Assembly: GCA_950295325.1 (NCBI GenBank)
Contig: OX485808.1
Span: 7,692,501 to 7,756,500, forward strand
Source: Polytrichum commune
Taxonomy: Eukaryota; Streptophyta; Polytrichopsida; Polytrichales; Polytrichaceae
Length of the DNA: 64,000 nucleotides
Direction: 5' to 3'
Part shown: positions 12,291-26,900 of the stretch, one piece after another
Layout: each line of letters begins with the position of its first letter
Numbering within the stretch: position 1 is the stretch's first letter
Notes under the pieces: generated by a model
Databases searched by the model: none
What the model saw: only the letters and a program-made list of their open reading frames with translations
What the model was told of the DNA's origin: nothing
Translations under genes and position numbers: made by a program

Positions 12291-15200
12291 ACATATAAGT
12301 AACAAGCCATGCCTCGGTCATCTAAATTGATGAGAAGGGGAAGGGGGGGGGGGGGGCTCTTGGTGTCAAAATTGTCAATGTGCATCAAAAGACTCATCAA
12401 AATCGGCCGTGCATTGATGCAATAAAGCGCGTTTCCTTTCATAACACCTACTGAGGGGGTAACAATAAACTTACATGTGCCTTCTAGGTTGGTCGACAAT
12501 TTTTTTTCAATTCAAGTTCACTAGACTAATTTTGGGTCTCTCACTCTTACAAAGAGATTAGCCTGGTTTAAATTTGCAATACACAGACTATATATGCAGT
12601 AGTACTCAACGTTTTCACCCTCCCCCTCCTCTGGTTTGTCCATCTCTCGGTAAGTGTTGTGAATATTCACCCGGGGAAAATGATTCAATTCCTATCCAAC
12701 GATTTCACCCTTTTAGATTTATGTTTGACTTATGCATTTTTGGTAGATTTTTAGAGAGTGATGATGATGTGTGATAGATGTGTTGGCCTCGTTTCATTCA
12801 CGGTCATAAGGTTGGGGGTCCCCATAAATACATGTATAAAAAGTTAATGGTACCTATCAATGAGAGCAAGGGACAATGACTAGTATGGAAACTGGGAATA
12901 AGGCTAAGAAAATTGGGGCAAGGACCGATAAGGTCACGAGCACACATGCCTTGAGCAATGGTGATTATCAAAATTGAATTGGAAAATGCAAATTGAACAA
13001 TGAAGGTTGTACACGCCTTTGATTTTCTCTCATTGTTTCATCATTTCATGTATGCCTTCAACCTTTAGGCATTATTTGGAAATTACTGGAGTTTTGATTA
13101 AGCACCAGGTATACATATTTTTGTTATACTATCTATGTTGCCATCTTGCTATCGGTGTGGCACCTCTGTAAATATATTTATATTTTAGAATAATTCTCTA
13201 TATATTTATGGAATATTTTCAAAGGGGATTCCCTATTGAATAGAGGTGCAATAAGCAACTAGTGAATTTAGTTATGTATTTTAGTTTGATGAAAAATTAA
13301 GCAAGCCCTTGTGTGCTGTGTAACAAAGAAGAATATGAGATACATGTTTTCTTAATTGGAGCTAATGAACCTAAAGAAAATAAAGAGGCAAATTGCATTA
13401 TGTTTGGATTTAATTAAAGATCATTCTAAATAAGGATAATCACTAACCCCAAACGGTGGAAAATCCTTTGGATACAAGAGACAATTGCTGATACAGAGAC
13501 TATTGCCAAAGATAAAAGAGCTTCATGTTTGACATAAAAACATGCCATTAAGTTTATAGGAGTTGTCAAATAACAGAAACTCACACATGACTTGGAAATG
13601 CATGAATGAACCTTAAGAGGGTAAAGAATGAATGATGAACCTTCTTTAATATGACATTGGTCCTTATAGACACTATACTAATCTTCCTTGAGATTTAGTA
13701 ACATTGGTTGCTTGTTGTTTTGTTTTAGCCATTAATAAAGACCTAAACTACAATCGTCCATTGTCTTGCATTTCAATTTTCCAATTTTATCTCTTTACCA
13801 AAGCCAAAGGCATTTTGAAATGGTCCATTGTGTCGTATTAATTGATCATTTCAAGTGTTACTTGAGATCTTAGTGTAGTCACCTTTTTGAGGCTAACAAT
13901 ACTCTTTAATTTATCCTTTAATTATGATTTTGCTGTCAAGCTATGGTCCTTTACTTGGTGGTAGCCACAACATTCACATACGCTTCAAATGCCACTATAA
14001 ACCCAATATAGCAAGTAGTTTAAAAGACCATGAAGTGGTTCCTTAATTTATCCTATTTAAACTTAAGACATAGTTCGTTATAAGATCCGGGGGGGGGGGG
14101 GGGGGTTGGACTCTTCATTGGAAACCTAAATGATGTATGTGAGTCACTATGAAATCAAACCCCCTATATATGAGAAGTTTATAGGAAAAAAAAAATTGGA
14201 CACGCACTTATGGCAGGCTAGAAAATGGACCCATGTATTTGTACTTAATTTTCCAATTTAATGTGATAAATGCTTCCACTACATGTACGAAAACTAAATC
14301 ATGAATTGAATAGGCCTTTCTTATGAACAAAATATACTTTCATTTTCCAATGAGAAAGTCATTGAACATTTTTTCATCTGTTAAGGGTGGAATGAGTACC
14401 ATGAGCTAAGAAACAACACTCAACCCCAAGAAGAAAAATGATAAAACCCAAGTTGATAACAACTAGAGGTAGATTCGGCAGTTATTATGAAAGATGAAAA
14501 CTAGAAAGTAAAATTAGGATTTTTAAGGGGACATGTGGAAATGAGGTCTCCTAAGGAGCATTGGGGCGAAAAGGTGGGTGTTGTTTGAGAGATAGAGTGT
14601 TGTAAGAAAAGGAGAACCTTTTTGACTGCCCACCTTGGAAAGTAATGGTAGGAGACCTAGGGATTATAGGAAGTATATGTATACTAGAAGGTTCAGAAGT
14701 AAAAAGATGTAGTGTATGTGCTGTAGGTGGTTATGAGGAGCAATTTTAAAGAGGAGTAAGAAAATGAGGTGAGGTGATTCTCAATGACCCTACAGCTCAC
14801 ACACAAGTCTACTGCTCATGCACAAAAGATCAATCAACCCAAAGGAATCTCTCCTCAATTGGATCTTCAAATGGCTTGCATTTAATACAAACTCGCTGAT
14901 CTATACACTACTGGGTTACCACTTGGCAAATCAATCACAAAGAAGGTTCTCCACTCAATCTCCATTCAATCTCCACTCAAACACAAACTATTGACTTAGA
15001 AAACATTGGAGCACATAATGTTTATAGAATTTAGTTTCATAGATATCCTTAGGTCAAAGATACACACACTCCTCATTCATGCGGATTACTCATAATGAAT
15101 ATGAGACAATAGAATACATGCACAATCACTCTGGTTGCCTTGCATCCAGTCAATCACGTGACAATGGACCTAGCACAACGATTTACCCACGTTTGTGCTT

Positions 15201-15449
15201 CTAAACATACACTTGCACCAACACTTAGCTTTGATTACCTGGGATTGTAGTAGAACTAGCATAGAATCAAGTTTGAAGACAATTGACGTGGTTACATAAA
15301 CAATTTCCCGAAATCATCACAATTCTCTTAGAGGCGATACTCCCAATTAGTATTCACATCAACTCACAATCAATAGATTGAGGAATCACTCCTAATCTGA
15401 TATTTATCAAATCCAACAACAACTATAGACTCGAGTAAAAGTCTTCTTA
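12291..15449. other. AT-rich intergenic DNA with long G tracts
   Basis: No gene supported. Uninterrupted G runs of 14 (12343-12356) and 17 (14089-14105) are the only notable landmarks. Homopolymer lengths may be inexact. Confidence 0.4.
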
Positions 15450-15800
15450 CAAAGGATCACTCATTGATCCTAGTTTAACACACTTTGCTTCAACATCAAA
15501 TTTCCATTCCAATAGAGGTTCAGTGCATGTCAAAATAAATGTGTCCGTCTCTTGGTCTAAAAATATAGCCTATATATAGCAACACAAAAACATGTGCTAA
15601 TTTCTACGACTGCAACTCATCCTTTCAGACCATAGTCTTCTCAAATCTTCCTCTTTACAAATCTCTTAGATTATGACCTCAGCTGACACATGTTAATTGA
15701 ATTTGTAGTTCCAGATAAGTTCATTCCACATGTTTTTTCTTATTTGACCCAATTTACAAGAAAATTGACTCCACAACATGTGTCACTATGAGATTGGAGT
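15450..15800. repeat. Dispersed LTR-like repeat, copy 2
   Basis: Diverged counterpart of the patch ending near 9310, in the same orientation, sharing the TATA-like AGCCTATATATAGCAACA, the GACCATAGTCT block and the following pyrimidine-rich stretch. The element class is not established. Confidence 0.3.
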
Positions 15801-16269
15801 ATGTGCTGAAACAGAGACACCATTTTGGGTTCAATAGTGAACAAACTTGGGAAAATCTATGTGATCATTTTAAGACGCTTTTATTTTTATTTTATTTTCT
15901 TTTGTTAACCCCCCTCTTTGGAGGTGTATAGCTTTTACATCGAGGCTACTCCGATTCTAAACTTGAAATGATAATCTTTGGGATTCACACTCGCTAACTT
16001 ATGAGATAGTTCCTAAGCCAATCCAACAGCCCAAAACATCTCTGGAGTTGGAATAGGGTCACATGGTAAATCACATGTACCATAAAACCAAGGCATGCAA
16101 AAAGTAGAACCACATTGTTGCATGCACAAAGTTATCTTAAACCGAATCAAGCGGTGTTATTCAATAACTGTAGCATGACTTGGCCAAAGGATTAGTGGTC
16201 AAGAGTCAGATGATCAGCTCAGGTAACTGCAGATTACCTAAACGTCTTGCTTAAGGTACGCGAGCCTAA

Positions 16270-19210
16270 TTTGGTTACTTATGTTAATTTGACACTTGTT
16301 GTGAGTGGTGTGATTAGGTGTGGCTCCAAGACTGGACATTATTTAAACATGTGTTCAAAAGAGATAAATTGGACTACATGCTCAAAACATGATCCTTAGC
16401 TGTTCTAGGTTCATAGTCAACGTAAGTGGAGGGACCTGTTCGATCATTTCATTGACATGAGAATCTTCACTTTGATAGTTGAATAAGGTTTTCATCCGAG
16501 CTTCATAAATCAAGTGGTAAGTGGTTATAGCCACGTTTTGGATTTGCTAACCATCTTGTACTAATCACATGTTTCATATTGGGAACGAGAAGTAAGGTAG
16601 TAAGAAAAAAACTTTATTTAAGATCCATCTACCATATGCAATATGCAAGTGGGCTTGGGCTACCACCACATAGCACAGTGCCCATCAAAAGCACCATCTC
16701 TTTTCAAGTAACTTGACATTTCATTATAAGGTACGTGTCCCCTTATTGTGGGCACTTCTAGCTCTATAGACAATTTCGATTGCTAGAGATTGACAGTGGA
16801 ATCGTCTCATCCAGGCGGCAATTGCATATCACAAAGATTTCCAATTCAAGTTCCAATATTAGGATTGCGATGCAAAAGTTATAAAATGTCAAAGTGAAGA
16901 TTTTCTTTCTCGACTTCAAACGATCACATGACCCCTCCTAGTTGGATTTACTATTGTACTTCACGGAACAATATCTATATTCTAAACATATAATCCAACA
17001 TTCCCATCGTGACATGTGTCGTTTTTGGTGTTCATTCTTAACTACAAGGTTTGCCATATACCACTTGAATGTGGGTGGTCCAATCAAGAAGGGCAACCAC
17101 ATGAGGCGCACAGACCTTAGTAATTTGGTGATTATGCACGCGAGACATGAAGGAAAGACAAATCGAACGTTTTTTTCTTCTGTCACGAGAATGTTGAGGT
17201 TCATCAATAGACTCCTGGCATGACTTATGAATCTAGTTGGAGTGAATCTCGCCCTTCCATATATATTGACGATTCTTTGACCAACTGCAACGGTGTCGTG
17301 AGTCAAATTAGTAATCAGTGCTTCCTTCAAGACTCACGTTGCAGGTGGGATGCAGTAACTTAGATGCAGGTCATCTTGAATCTATCTTCAGACGAATCGG
17401 GATGCGTCCATTACGTGGACAAATTCGTTCCAGATTTTCATCAACGTTCATTAATCGGGTTGGTGAACTGCTCGATTAACAAAACCTGTAATGAGAATTA
17501 CAGTTTATGCTCATGTATGCTCTCCTCTTCGCAGGATTGAACAACAACTTTACTTTTGTGGGTGTTTTTGGGTTTGTTTCTCATGTGATTCTCTAACTTC
17601 TACTGATTGTATTACACCACCAAACTTGTGTTGCATCAACAAAACTGCGATGAAGCACCAACTAAAATCAGATTGAAAATTTGACCTCGCCTGCTTTAGT
17701 TATGATTAGATCAGAATTGCTTGTTTGTTGATTCCTTGACTAAATGCATAGGTCTTCCCGATTGTGTTCATTATTGAGTATAGAGCACTTGATAGATTTG
17801 AAGACGTAGTACCGTCTCCTTAAACATGTGTCTTCATGGTGTTTGTTCTCTGATCTTCATCGAACCACACATTAGTAAAAAATAGGGATTCGATTTAGAA
17901 AAGCAAGACGCATACCTTAACATATTTGAGTCTTATGTGGTCAGGTTCAACTTAATTGGACACCTGTAAGGTATGTGGGTACATTATCCGGTTAGTTTTT
18001 CATGTTCTCCAACTTCTACCGATTAGATTTACGCTACATGACTTGTGTTGCATTAGTAAATCAGTAATAAAGCTTCAACAAAAATCAGACCTCTTTTGAT
18101 TTGGTTATGATTATTGGAAGTGCATTGTGTTGATGTTTTGACTATATATCTAGGTCTACTCATTTGTGTTGACCATTGAGTGTAGAGTAATTGATAAATT
18201 TTGAACATGTAGGCCAATCTCTTTGAAACAAATGTCTTGTTGGTGTCATTCTTAGATCTAACCTTACCACATACTGCTCAAATATAGGTGTTTGATTAAG
18301 ACAAGTAACCAAACAAATCATGCGTACCTTATTTAAGTGGTAAATGATGAGGCTTGTAGTGAAGAACAAACACCAAAACAACGTGTGTGACAATGAGATT
18401 GGACCACATGCTCGAGATGTAATCATCATTCTAACTCTAGTAGTTAACACAATTAGGAAAGCCTATGTGATAACTTAAAGAACATAAAAAATCCTTCATT
18501 TTAGCCTCGAATAGTAACTTCTGTTTGACTCAACTAGATCAAATAATCTCTATGATTTGCAATTGGTAACCGGATGAGACAATTCCCAATCCGACCCATC
18601 AACCAAATTTATATGTGAAGATGGAAATGCTCCTAGATTGCGACATTTGTATTGGATTCATTGTGGCAGTCAATGAGCTGCAAAGAGAGTTGTGAATATC
18701 AAAATCGTGGATTTTGCTTTGGAGCATTTGTTGACTGGTGGTTGAAACTCACTCTTCAAGTTAAGATCAACAAATTGTTTCATCTCCTCTGTTGAATGTT
18801 GTCATCTTGATTGTGAGTAGGGGTTTTCTTAGAGAACAAGAAACATCATCCAGTAAGGTAGGTAAGCCTAATCTCAACAGAGCAATACTCTGAGCATCTA
18901 TATTGGAGTGGTATGTGGTTGGGTGTGGATCTTAAAATGGACACCAAAATAATATATGTTTAAAAGAGATTCGACTATGTGCTCAAAATATGTTAGATAT
19001 TTTAAAATCATTAGTCAACATGATTGGACAAACTTATATAACCACTTAACAAGCTTGAAATTCTTCACTTTGATAATAATAAGATATTCATATAAGCTCT
19101 GAAAATCACGAGGCAAATATCTATTGGCATGATTTGGATTTGCAAATTATCTTGCACTATAATTACGTGTTACATATCCTATGAGAAGTTGGTCCAGAGA
19201 GAAAAGTATC
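16270..19210. repeat. Diverged direct and inverted repeats
   Basis: Three related blocks occur near 16270-16600, 18330-18480 and 18830-19190. They share words around GGACTACATGCTCAAAA and CACTTTGATA and a segment on GATTTGGATTTGC. Part of 17010-17100 matches 18330-18400 in inverted orientation (both read AAGTGGTA-x-ATG, then CTTGTAGT, then AACACCAAAA). The arrangement looks like an old, rearranged repeat cluster. Open frames inside it (16938-17330 and 18160-18450, minus) are shadows of the repeat. Confidence 0.4.
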
Positions 19211-19407
19211 TCAATTATACATGTCTACTCACAGGCCTTCCACGTTTGTGATTTGTGAACAAGAAACACCACGCACTGATCATTTAGTGATTAGTGGTTT
19301 GTGGTGATTTAAAGCATGTACTTCTCCTTTGAGAACAACCAAGAAGGAAGGTGCCAGAATATCAAGACTTTTGTTATATTTTATATTCAAGTTCACAATT
19401 CATTCAT

Positions 19408-19710
19408 TCACAGGTACGAATTAAACCCACATTTGACGCCCACTAATGAACTATTGTTCTCAGGGGTTACAAAATCAATATAAAACAGAATTATATGATT
19501 CATTGATGAGCCTTTCACTACGAGAAGGTGGCTGTCTTCCTTCCATGACTTAGTACCACAAGACTTGTGATTGATGGAGACTCTGGAAAAAGAGGTTGAC
19601 AAAAGCTCAGTTTCTTCAGCTCCAGTACGATTGCTGATCGCCTCAATTCTAGATGTCAATTCACTATAAAGAGGGGTGGGAACTTTATATTTGACTCCAC
19701 CCATTGACAT
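19408..19710 (-). CDS. Hypothetical 100-residue open frame
   Basis: An ATG-started frame (MSMGGVKYKVPTPLYSEL at its N terminus) has a less biased composition than most small frames here. The ATG is preceded by TACAATCTAG, which could also be a splice acceptor, so this may be an exon rather than a whole gene. No family recognised and no signal peptide or membrane span seen. It may be chance. Confidence 0.15.
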   Translation of the reverse strand: MSMGGVKYKVPTPLYSELTSRIEAISNRTGAEETELLSTSFSRVSINHKSCGTKSWKEDSHLLVVKGSSMNHIILFYIDFVTPENNSSLVGVKCGFNSYL

Positions 19711-22569
19711 CTAGATTGTATTCAAAGTAATTCACTATGAGTGTAAGTGACAAGTACACACAAATGACAAATGTAGTAGCTAGATTGCTTTTGAGTCAGT
19801 GTCTGGGAAGGTTTTTGTGCATAAATCAGTCGATATCCTGGTGTTTCCAAGTCCAATCAGTTCTGTGTTGACACGGAATTTCTTTATTGAAGTTGGGTTC
19901 ATTATTCTATGAATTCTTAAAAGAGAATCGGTAATTTTCCCGAGTCTTGAGTTTCAACTGTTTCTTTCTCAAACTCAAACCAGGTTATCTGTAACTAGCA
20001 GCCGGTTCTTCCTGTTCATTGTTTGAGTCACATAGACATACTTGTTTTCTTAAAGTTCAACTTGCAACAGCAGACACAACAAGGACATTCAGTTCCATGT
20101 ACACCAGAGCTTGAGGTGAGAGCTGGGTGAGAGCTCAAGCTTGCATTCTTCAGTAGTTTGAAGTTAATTTGATTTGATAAGCTTCCATCCAAAGCTCAAA
20201 CTACTAACAACTGAGCTGGATTATTTTTCAAGATCTCAACACTTAGTTAGAGCTTGAGTCGAGAGCCTAAACTTGAATTTTTTGGTTGTGAACTTGTTTG
20301 AGTTCAATCAGGGTTTGAGGTTTAGGGTGACAAACCTTGCAAGATCATTGGTTTGGGATTCAAAAATTGAGAGCTTGAATTTGAAAATTTAAAGCGATCG
20401 CCATAAAGTAGTTAAGAATTTTGATCAAGACATTGTCAAAAATGACGAAGAGCTTGTCAAAGTTGTTCTACATGGGAACCATCTGGGTGCCATATAACCT
20501 ATGTAAGCTCAATGAAGTATTAAAGCTCTTAGATTGAATAGTCAAATGTCAAATGGACTTGAGTGAGCAGTTGTGAACAAGAGGCAATGAGAATGCCCAT
20601 TCCTTCAATATCTCAATATCTAAATGCTCAAATCATGTGTTGTATGTGAAAGGGGCCTTACTCATAGTTGTTATTTCTTATGGCAAAACTTTGATTCTAA
20701 ATAAAGAATTTATCCAAAAGATATCATGACAAGTCAAAGAATGCTTGGAATGTGCATTGGCTTGGGACCCGAAAAATAAGAGATCAAACTCTTGACCATT
20801 TAATAAGACCCCATGTACTTTACAAAGATTGAATTAACTCCAAAAAAAAAAATCCTTTCAATTGCATAGTTCGTCACTCAATTCCACTCTAATCCTGAGC
20901 TTTCAATTTGAGGGTTGGAAAGTATTACTAGGTTTACAACGCTTAGATGGCACCTTGATGGATCCCATATGACATGCCCATGACAAAATTTCCATTGAAA
21001 TCCTACACTAGCACCTTGTGGATGTCACTTAGAATTTAGGCCCCCTTTTGCATTAGGGTTTTGCATTAGGGCAAGAAGAGGTCAAAAAGTAATCGAGGGG
21101 TCGAGAGCTTCAAAGTCTTGAGATTTGGTGCACTTGGATATGATGGAGATTTGACTAGCATTCATCCCCCTTCCATTCAAACCTCAAACTATTGAGATAT
21201 TGACCAATCTTCAAGCTTTCAATAGTTTGAACAAGATAAAGTGACCTTCCCCTCTTTACAAATGAAGTTTTGAACCAAAAACTTAAAGTCTTTCACAAAT
21301 AAAAAAAATCCAACTGCTATGTGTTTCCATTTCTTAGCACAATCAAACTCCAAAAATCTACTCACAACACGTTTTCTTTTTAAACCTCCTCACTTCTTGA
21401 AAATGCTTGATGAAATTTGTTCATATCTTTTTGTAGAGATTTTTGAATCACTAAGGTTTTTCTTGGAGGTAGTTCTTTGTTTAATGTACCAACTTCCTCT
21501 AGTTGGAAACAATTCCAAATAAGTGCATTTTCTATGTGGAGTTGAGGTCTAAAAATTTATTAAGGATATTGACCAAGATCTTAGTGCATAGTCTTGCAAT
21601 TTCATGTTGACTTATATTCTTTGCGATAATTAAAGACAACGTGGAATATAATGCGAACCCCTCCTCTATGTAATACCCTACAGTGGATTATTAAAACTAC
21701 ATAAGCTTGTGTAGAGTGAGAATTTACCATGTCCCCCAAAAAATGTGAGGTGAATTGAAGTTATTATGGCAAATTGTGTTTATCATTTTCAAAGTAATCT
21801 GACACTTATTTTCAGAATCATTTTGTGTGAGACTGGCTATCAAGCTACGGTATTGTGGTATACATTGAGGAGATCAAGATCTATTTCCTAGCTTTCATGT
21901 ATTCTTTATATAAAATGAAATTCTTATGATTTTTGGAATTCAAAATTGAGACACTCAAATAATGTCTTGTATGATCAATTTGAAAGAATGAGAATCTCAA
22001 CTTCGATTTCCTATAAAGATTTCATCTTAGCTTGGATCATAACAGTCGAAATGATTCCACACAACATTATTCAATGCGTTCTTCTACCTAGTCTCTTATC
22101 AGGGAATAATTGGGGGATTCTCCATGAAAAAATCAAGTTACATCTTTAGACAAGACACATTTGAAATTGAATCTCAAGTTATTTTAAGGATACAAAGGGA
22201 ACACTTGGACATAACATTACTTAGCTAAAGAACAATGTTTAGCTGCCCTGACTTCATATTGAATCTGAAGCAGTGGGATTCCGACATCCACATTCTTTAT
22301 TCTCAAATCTATTGCTGGACCCATAAACACAACTCATCAGCTGAGTAATGTTATGGATGAATTTCCTTAAAAATGGAGGTCAAATGTAAGGCTCATGATG
22401 TTATGGGAGTGTATCGCTACAATGGTAAGTCAATAGTGCCACCAAGATTGAAAAAAAGGAGTGTTTTTCCCTCTTAAAGATTGTTATGCGATCTGTGTGA
22501 TACATCGCAATTGCTAACCGGAGTACTACAGTAGATCACAATTTTCGATCCGATCCCATGGTCGAAATT
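19711..22569. other. AT-rich intergenic DNA
   Basis: No gene seen. Around 20100-20400 the word GAGAGCTTGA or close variants recurs several times on both strands, without a regular period. Confidence 0.4.
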
Positions 22570-22910
22570 GCATGTGGATTAAGAATTGCCCACAAATCAT
22601 AAGGCCACATACCTCAACCTACTTACATGCAGTACCAAAAAGATGAACACTCACCGCCTGGCTCACCTTGGACTTCTGCATGCAAGAAACTGGGGGCCAG
22701 CCATTGTCCACCTTGCAAGAAAGCACACCTACGTGGCATCCGAGGTGGCACCTCCTCCTCCCTCCTCCCCTTATCCCTCCACACACAACATAACTTACAG
22801 AGATCTGGGTTGTTTGTGGACCACTTGGCAAGGACACATGGACACCCCCATGGCCCCCCGTTTGATTCCACACCCCCACTTCATGCGCCGGAGAATTCGA
22901 TGATACATAC
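22570..22910 (+). promoter_or_regulatory. GC-richer probable promoter/leader of the DUF3754 gene
   Basis: A G+C-rich, C/T-rich patch lies about 1 kb upstream of the first coding exon of the DUF3754 gene. It contains CTACGTGGCATC, an ACGTGGC (ABRE/G-box-like) core, next to GAGGTGGCACC, and long pyrimidine runs (CCTCCTCCTCCCTCCTCCCC). Overlapping open frames on both strands reflect composition. Assigning it as promoter or 5' leader rests on position and composition; no transcript start can be seen. Confidence 0.35.
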
Positions 22911-23207
22911 CTGGATTACCAGATTCCACCGTGTATGATGAGATTCATAGCCTGCCAATCTGGAGATGCGGGTGGGTTTCAAGTGATTCAAAGATTTGGG
23001 AAATTTTGAGTTTTCGCACGCCACTGGATTTGATGCTTGTCTGGTGAGTTGGAAGCGGGTGGATTTCATTTGTTTTGGGGTTTTGATTACAGTAGCAACA
23101 GCGGACTGAGCTTGCAAGGCAACTGTGAAATGTGGGTTCAAGGGATTTGGTGTGCACCAAGCCTATGTGGATTCTTGTCCTGGGAAGTGCAAGCCATTTG
23201 ATCCTAT

Positions 23208-23713
23208 CTGTTGAGCGGAGGGCTACAACAAATTGGATTTTTTGGGTTTTTTTGGGTGTTTTTGGGGTTTTGGTATGTGAAGGTTAACGACTCTGGCAAT
23301 CTTGAATGCGGTTCCATGTTTACATTTTCGTCTCTAGGGGTTTGGATAATCCTCCCCTTTGAGTTCAAAGCATGTCATGGTGTCTGTTGAGTGATAAAAT
23401 GCTTGTATTTGGGTTTTTTGATGTTTTGGGTTCTTTGGTATGTGAAGAAGGTCACCGAATCTGGTAATCTTGAATGTGGTTCCATGTGTAAATTTTCCGT
23501 CTTCAGTTTCGTTAATCTTTCCCTTGATTGCAAACTATTTGATGCTGTCTGTTGAGTGTTGAAATTGTTGTATTTGGGTATTTTGATGTTTTGGGTTCTT
23601 TGGTATGTGGAGGTCAACGACTCTGGTTATCTTGAATGTGGTCCCACGTCTAAATTTTCGTTGGTGCGAGTTCAGATAATCCTTCCCTTGAGTGCAAAGT
23701 ATGTGATCTTGTC
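23208..23713 (+). repeat. Three tandem copies of a 165-175-bp unit in the 5' leader
   Basis: Units start at the word CTGTTGAG (23208 and 23383; variant near 23549; last boundary near 23713). Each contains GTATTTGGGT-like text, TTTGGTATGTG, GACTCTGG-x-x-ATCTTGAATG, a CCATGT/CCCACGT block and TTCCCTTGA. Copies are clearly related but diverged. They lie between the putative promoter patch and the first coding exon, so they are probably in the 5' UTR or a leader intron. Confidence 0.7.
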
Positions 23714-23919
23714 TATTGCGTGATGAGATTCTTGATTTGAGGTTCTTTAGATTTTAGGGTTTACCTTTTGGAGGATGCGGAAGAGCTTGCTTCTTGTTGC
23801 AGAGGCTGGGAGTCATTACTTGAAAGATTCTCGAATTTAGGAGCACATTCAATGTTAGGGTAGCCGAAGTTGACTTATACCTCTCTTAATTTAGAGGTAC
23901 AGTAAGGTTGGAGTGCGAA

Positions 23920-26900
23920 ATGATGAACCCTGGAGACCGTGTGGCATATTGTAGTAGTAGTACTTCTTGTAGTAAAATTGTAGGTGAAGTCGCCGAGTTA
24001 TGGAGACAAGCTTCAAAATCTGCCAATTTTAGGAATATTGGCTTCCGAAATGTTACCCATCCACATACTAGTTTTTGTTCGACATCATATCCACGAAATG
24101 GCGGTTCAAAAACCGTCTACTTTGTGGGAGCCCCAAATTTATGTTCCAGGAGTCAGGTATGGCCATCTGGATTTCTTTTAGGAACATCTCGATTCGGTAA
24201 CGCTCATCGTATGAAGATCATCAAGGTGGGAGAGAAATGTAGGCAAGTGGGCGTAACACATGTTGGAAGTGTTTTGAGGAATTTGGAAAAGGAGGATTTC
24301 ACTGGAGAAAAGAAAAAATGTAGTGATGGTGGTCCCCTCGAAGATCAAATCTTCAATGAAGAACATGGAGATAATAATAGAAATGGTGCTGTTCAAGAGT
24401 CTTGGATTGTACTTCCTGAATCTTCCTCTTCTTCTTCCATTCCGCAACTCCACAAAGCGTTTGAAGAGATGGACCAATTTAGACAGTTGAATTCGGGGTC
24501 CAGAGAAGATGATTTTGTGGGAGCTTTGGCACTTCCAGATGTGTCTGTGGCTGGCCCCGGGCTTTCAACACAAAGCTGGGAACTTCCCAGTGAGTCGGAA
24601 GACTCTGGGAGGAAAGACTTGTTGGAGGTAAGAAGAGGCAGCCCTAGAATAATCTCTATCTCTCTTTCTGACCTATAATCTGGCATAGTAGACGATGTGA
24701 ATTCTTAGGAGTTTTGATTGGATAACTAAGCCAATTTGCATGTAATAGCTGGCAAATCTAGAAATTGTCAAGTTTTGATTGTGGAACTGGAGGAATGACA
24801 TAGTCATGAGTCAGCAGTAGAAGTTGGAATTTTGAGTATTGTATCCGAAACCACTCATTGCAAGTGGTCGATCATTGATGGAGAAAACTTCAGGTCATTT
24901 GATATTTCAAAAAAGCACAATACTGTGGTGTTTTTCTGATGTTACTACTGGTGTAATGTAGAACTCTCTTCCTCTTAGAGATTGGTAAAGCATAAGCGGA
25001 TACGAGAATTTCTAGTTTCTCTTCTAGAGCACTTTCTGCATTTGCCTCACAAGTATCCAATGTGTATCCGAAAATGCTCCTCATTATAGGTGGTCAGCAT
25101 TGGTTAATTTAGGGTTATTTTAGGATCACTTCAGGACTTCTTGAATATTTCGATCCAGGATTATTTATCTAAGACTCGCGGACAGAATTGTGAGTATTGT
25201 ATCCAAAAACACCCCTCATTGTAAGCGGTCAACCATTTGATGGAGAGACTTCAGGTCATTGGATTTCTCAGAAGTACACACTACTGTAGTATTTTGCTAA
25301 AGTTTCCAATGGTGTAACGTGTATGACCTACCCCTCACAGGTTGGGAAAGGGTAAAGTGGGTTAAGAGAATTTCTGATTTCTTTAATTGAGCACTTTCTG
25401 CATTTGCCTCACAAGTTTTCATCTTGTATCCAAAAAGACTCATTGTAAGTGGTCGACCATATGATGCAGAAAACTTCAGGTCATTAGATTTCTCAAAAAA
25501 GCACATTACTATAGTGTTTTGGTAAAGTTCACATTCATGTAATGTCCCTACCTATTAGAGGTTGGGAAAGGGTAAAGTGGGTAAGAGACTTTCTGATTTC
25601 TTTGAAGTGTACTTTCTGCATTTGCCTCACAAGTACTCAATTTGCCATATTGTCGTCATTGATGATGCACAGGATGTGAGAGGCGAGGAGGAGAAAAATT
25701 TGCCCGAGGACGATGACTTTGAGGATGACAGGAAGGACATCACGCGGATTCCCGTCCCAAGGCAAACCTACATTGCTGTGTCGAAAGTGGATCTTGTCTC
25801 AAGTTTGCTCACCTCCTTCCCCTCATCCAAGGACGCGTCCAACCTTCTCGAGATTTTCGCGTGCTTGGAGTCCGTCCTCCATGCGGAGCACAAAAGTGTT
25901 CTTGAGGAGCTTCGGATGGATTACGGGCTCGCGCATTCAAATGTCGAGGAGGATGACAATTTATCAACCTCAAACACATCACATTCGGAGCACACCGATG
26001 AGTTCCACCACCACCAGGTGAAGAAGAGCCCCCTGATGAAATGGTGGCGAAAGTTCATCCGAAAAGTTGTGAGTGCACAAAAGCGAAACGGTCAAGATGT
26101 AGAAGAAGATTCAGGACCTGACGAACGCTTTAGCGACAAGCGGAGGCGTAAGGGGTCATCACTTTTAGGAAACACCATCATGGAGGAAATTGCTGTGCAG
26201 ACAGAAAGGGAGAAAGCTGCAGAGAGATTTCAACGGCAGTTCATGCAATTACTCCGGAGTGCGCAATTTGAAGGCTTGTCTGTGAGTGATTTGAAGCTCA
26301 CCGCAGCACTGAATTCTGATTACCTTCTTACTTTACCAATTGATGTCGACTGGGATTCTGCTGCATCGGCGGAGGCTCTCCTCTTTCGCCGAGGTTACGC
26401 CACAGAACGCCAAGAGGGTCTTTTGTTTGGTGCAAAATTGGATTACCTTCAATCCGTCATGCTATCCAAACTTTTCAATGGGCTTACAGGTATGCCACTC
26501 GAATGACTGACCTTGATGTTACCATGTGTTTCTCATTGCCCTTCGTTTGCATTCCGAATGTAAATTGAACTTTTCAACATGCTTTTTTGGTTGGGGAGTT
26601 GGTTGTTTTGCATACAACACCTTCCATGTTCAGTAAGTTTTCTATGCATGCTTGGAGGTAGTAGTTTGGAGGTTTGAACGAAGAACTTTCTAAGGTAGAG
26701 GGTGCTTAAACCAACACTTTAAGCTATTGCACATACATATGGCTAAAAGAAAAAATATTTTTAGTCTCAATTGAATATTTGATGAATATTCAAAGTCAAA
26801 ACTACTAGCTTCCTTATACCAATCCATAGGCCCCATGTATGGCAACCTCGCATATGATGAGGACCCCCACCTTCATTGCCTAGAACCAACACAACATAGC

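Noticed and set aside
8870-15800. A complete LTR retrotransposon between the two LTR-like repeats
   Set aside because: Repeats are too diverged, no TG/CA ends, primer site, or gag-pol domains were seen between them.
22586-22938. Several overlapping genes in the GC-rich patch upstream of DUF3754
   Set aside because: Four frames on two strands are open because of low stop density in C/T-rich DNA; none has a recognisable motif.
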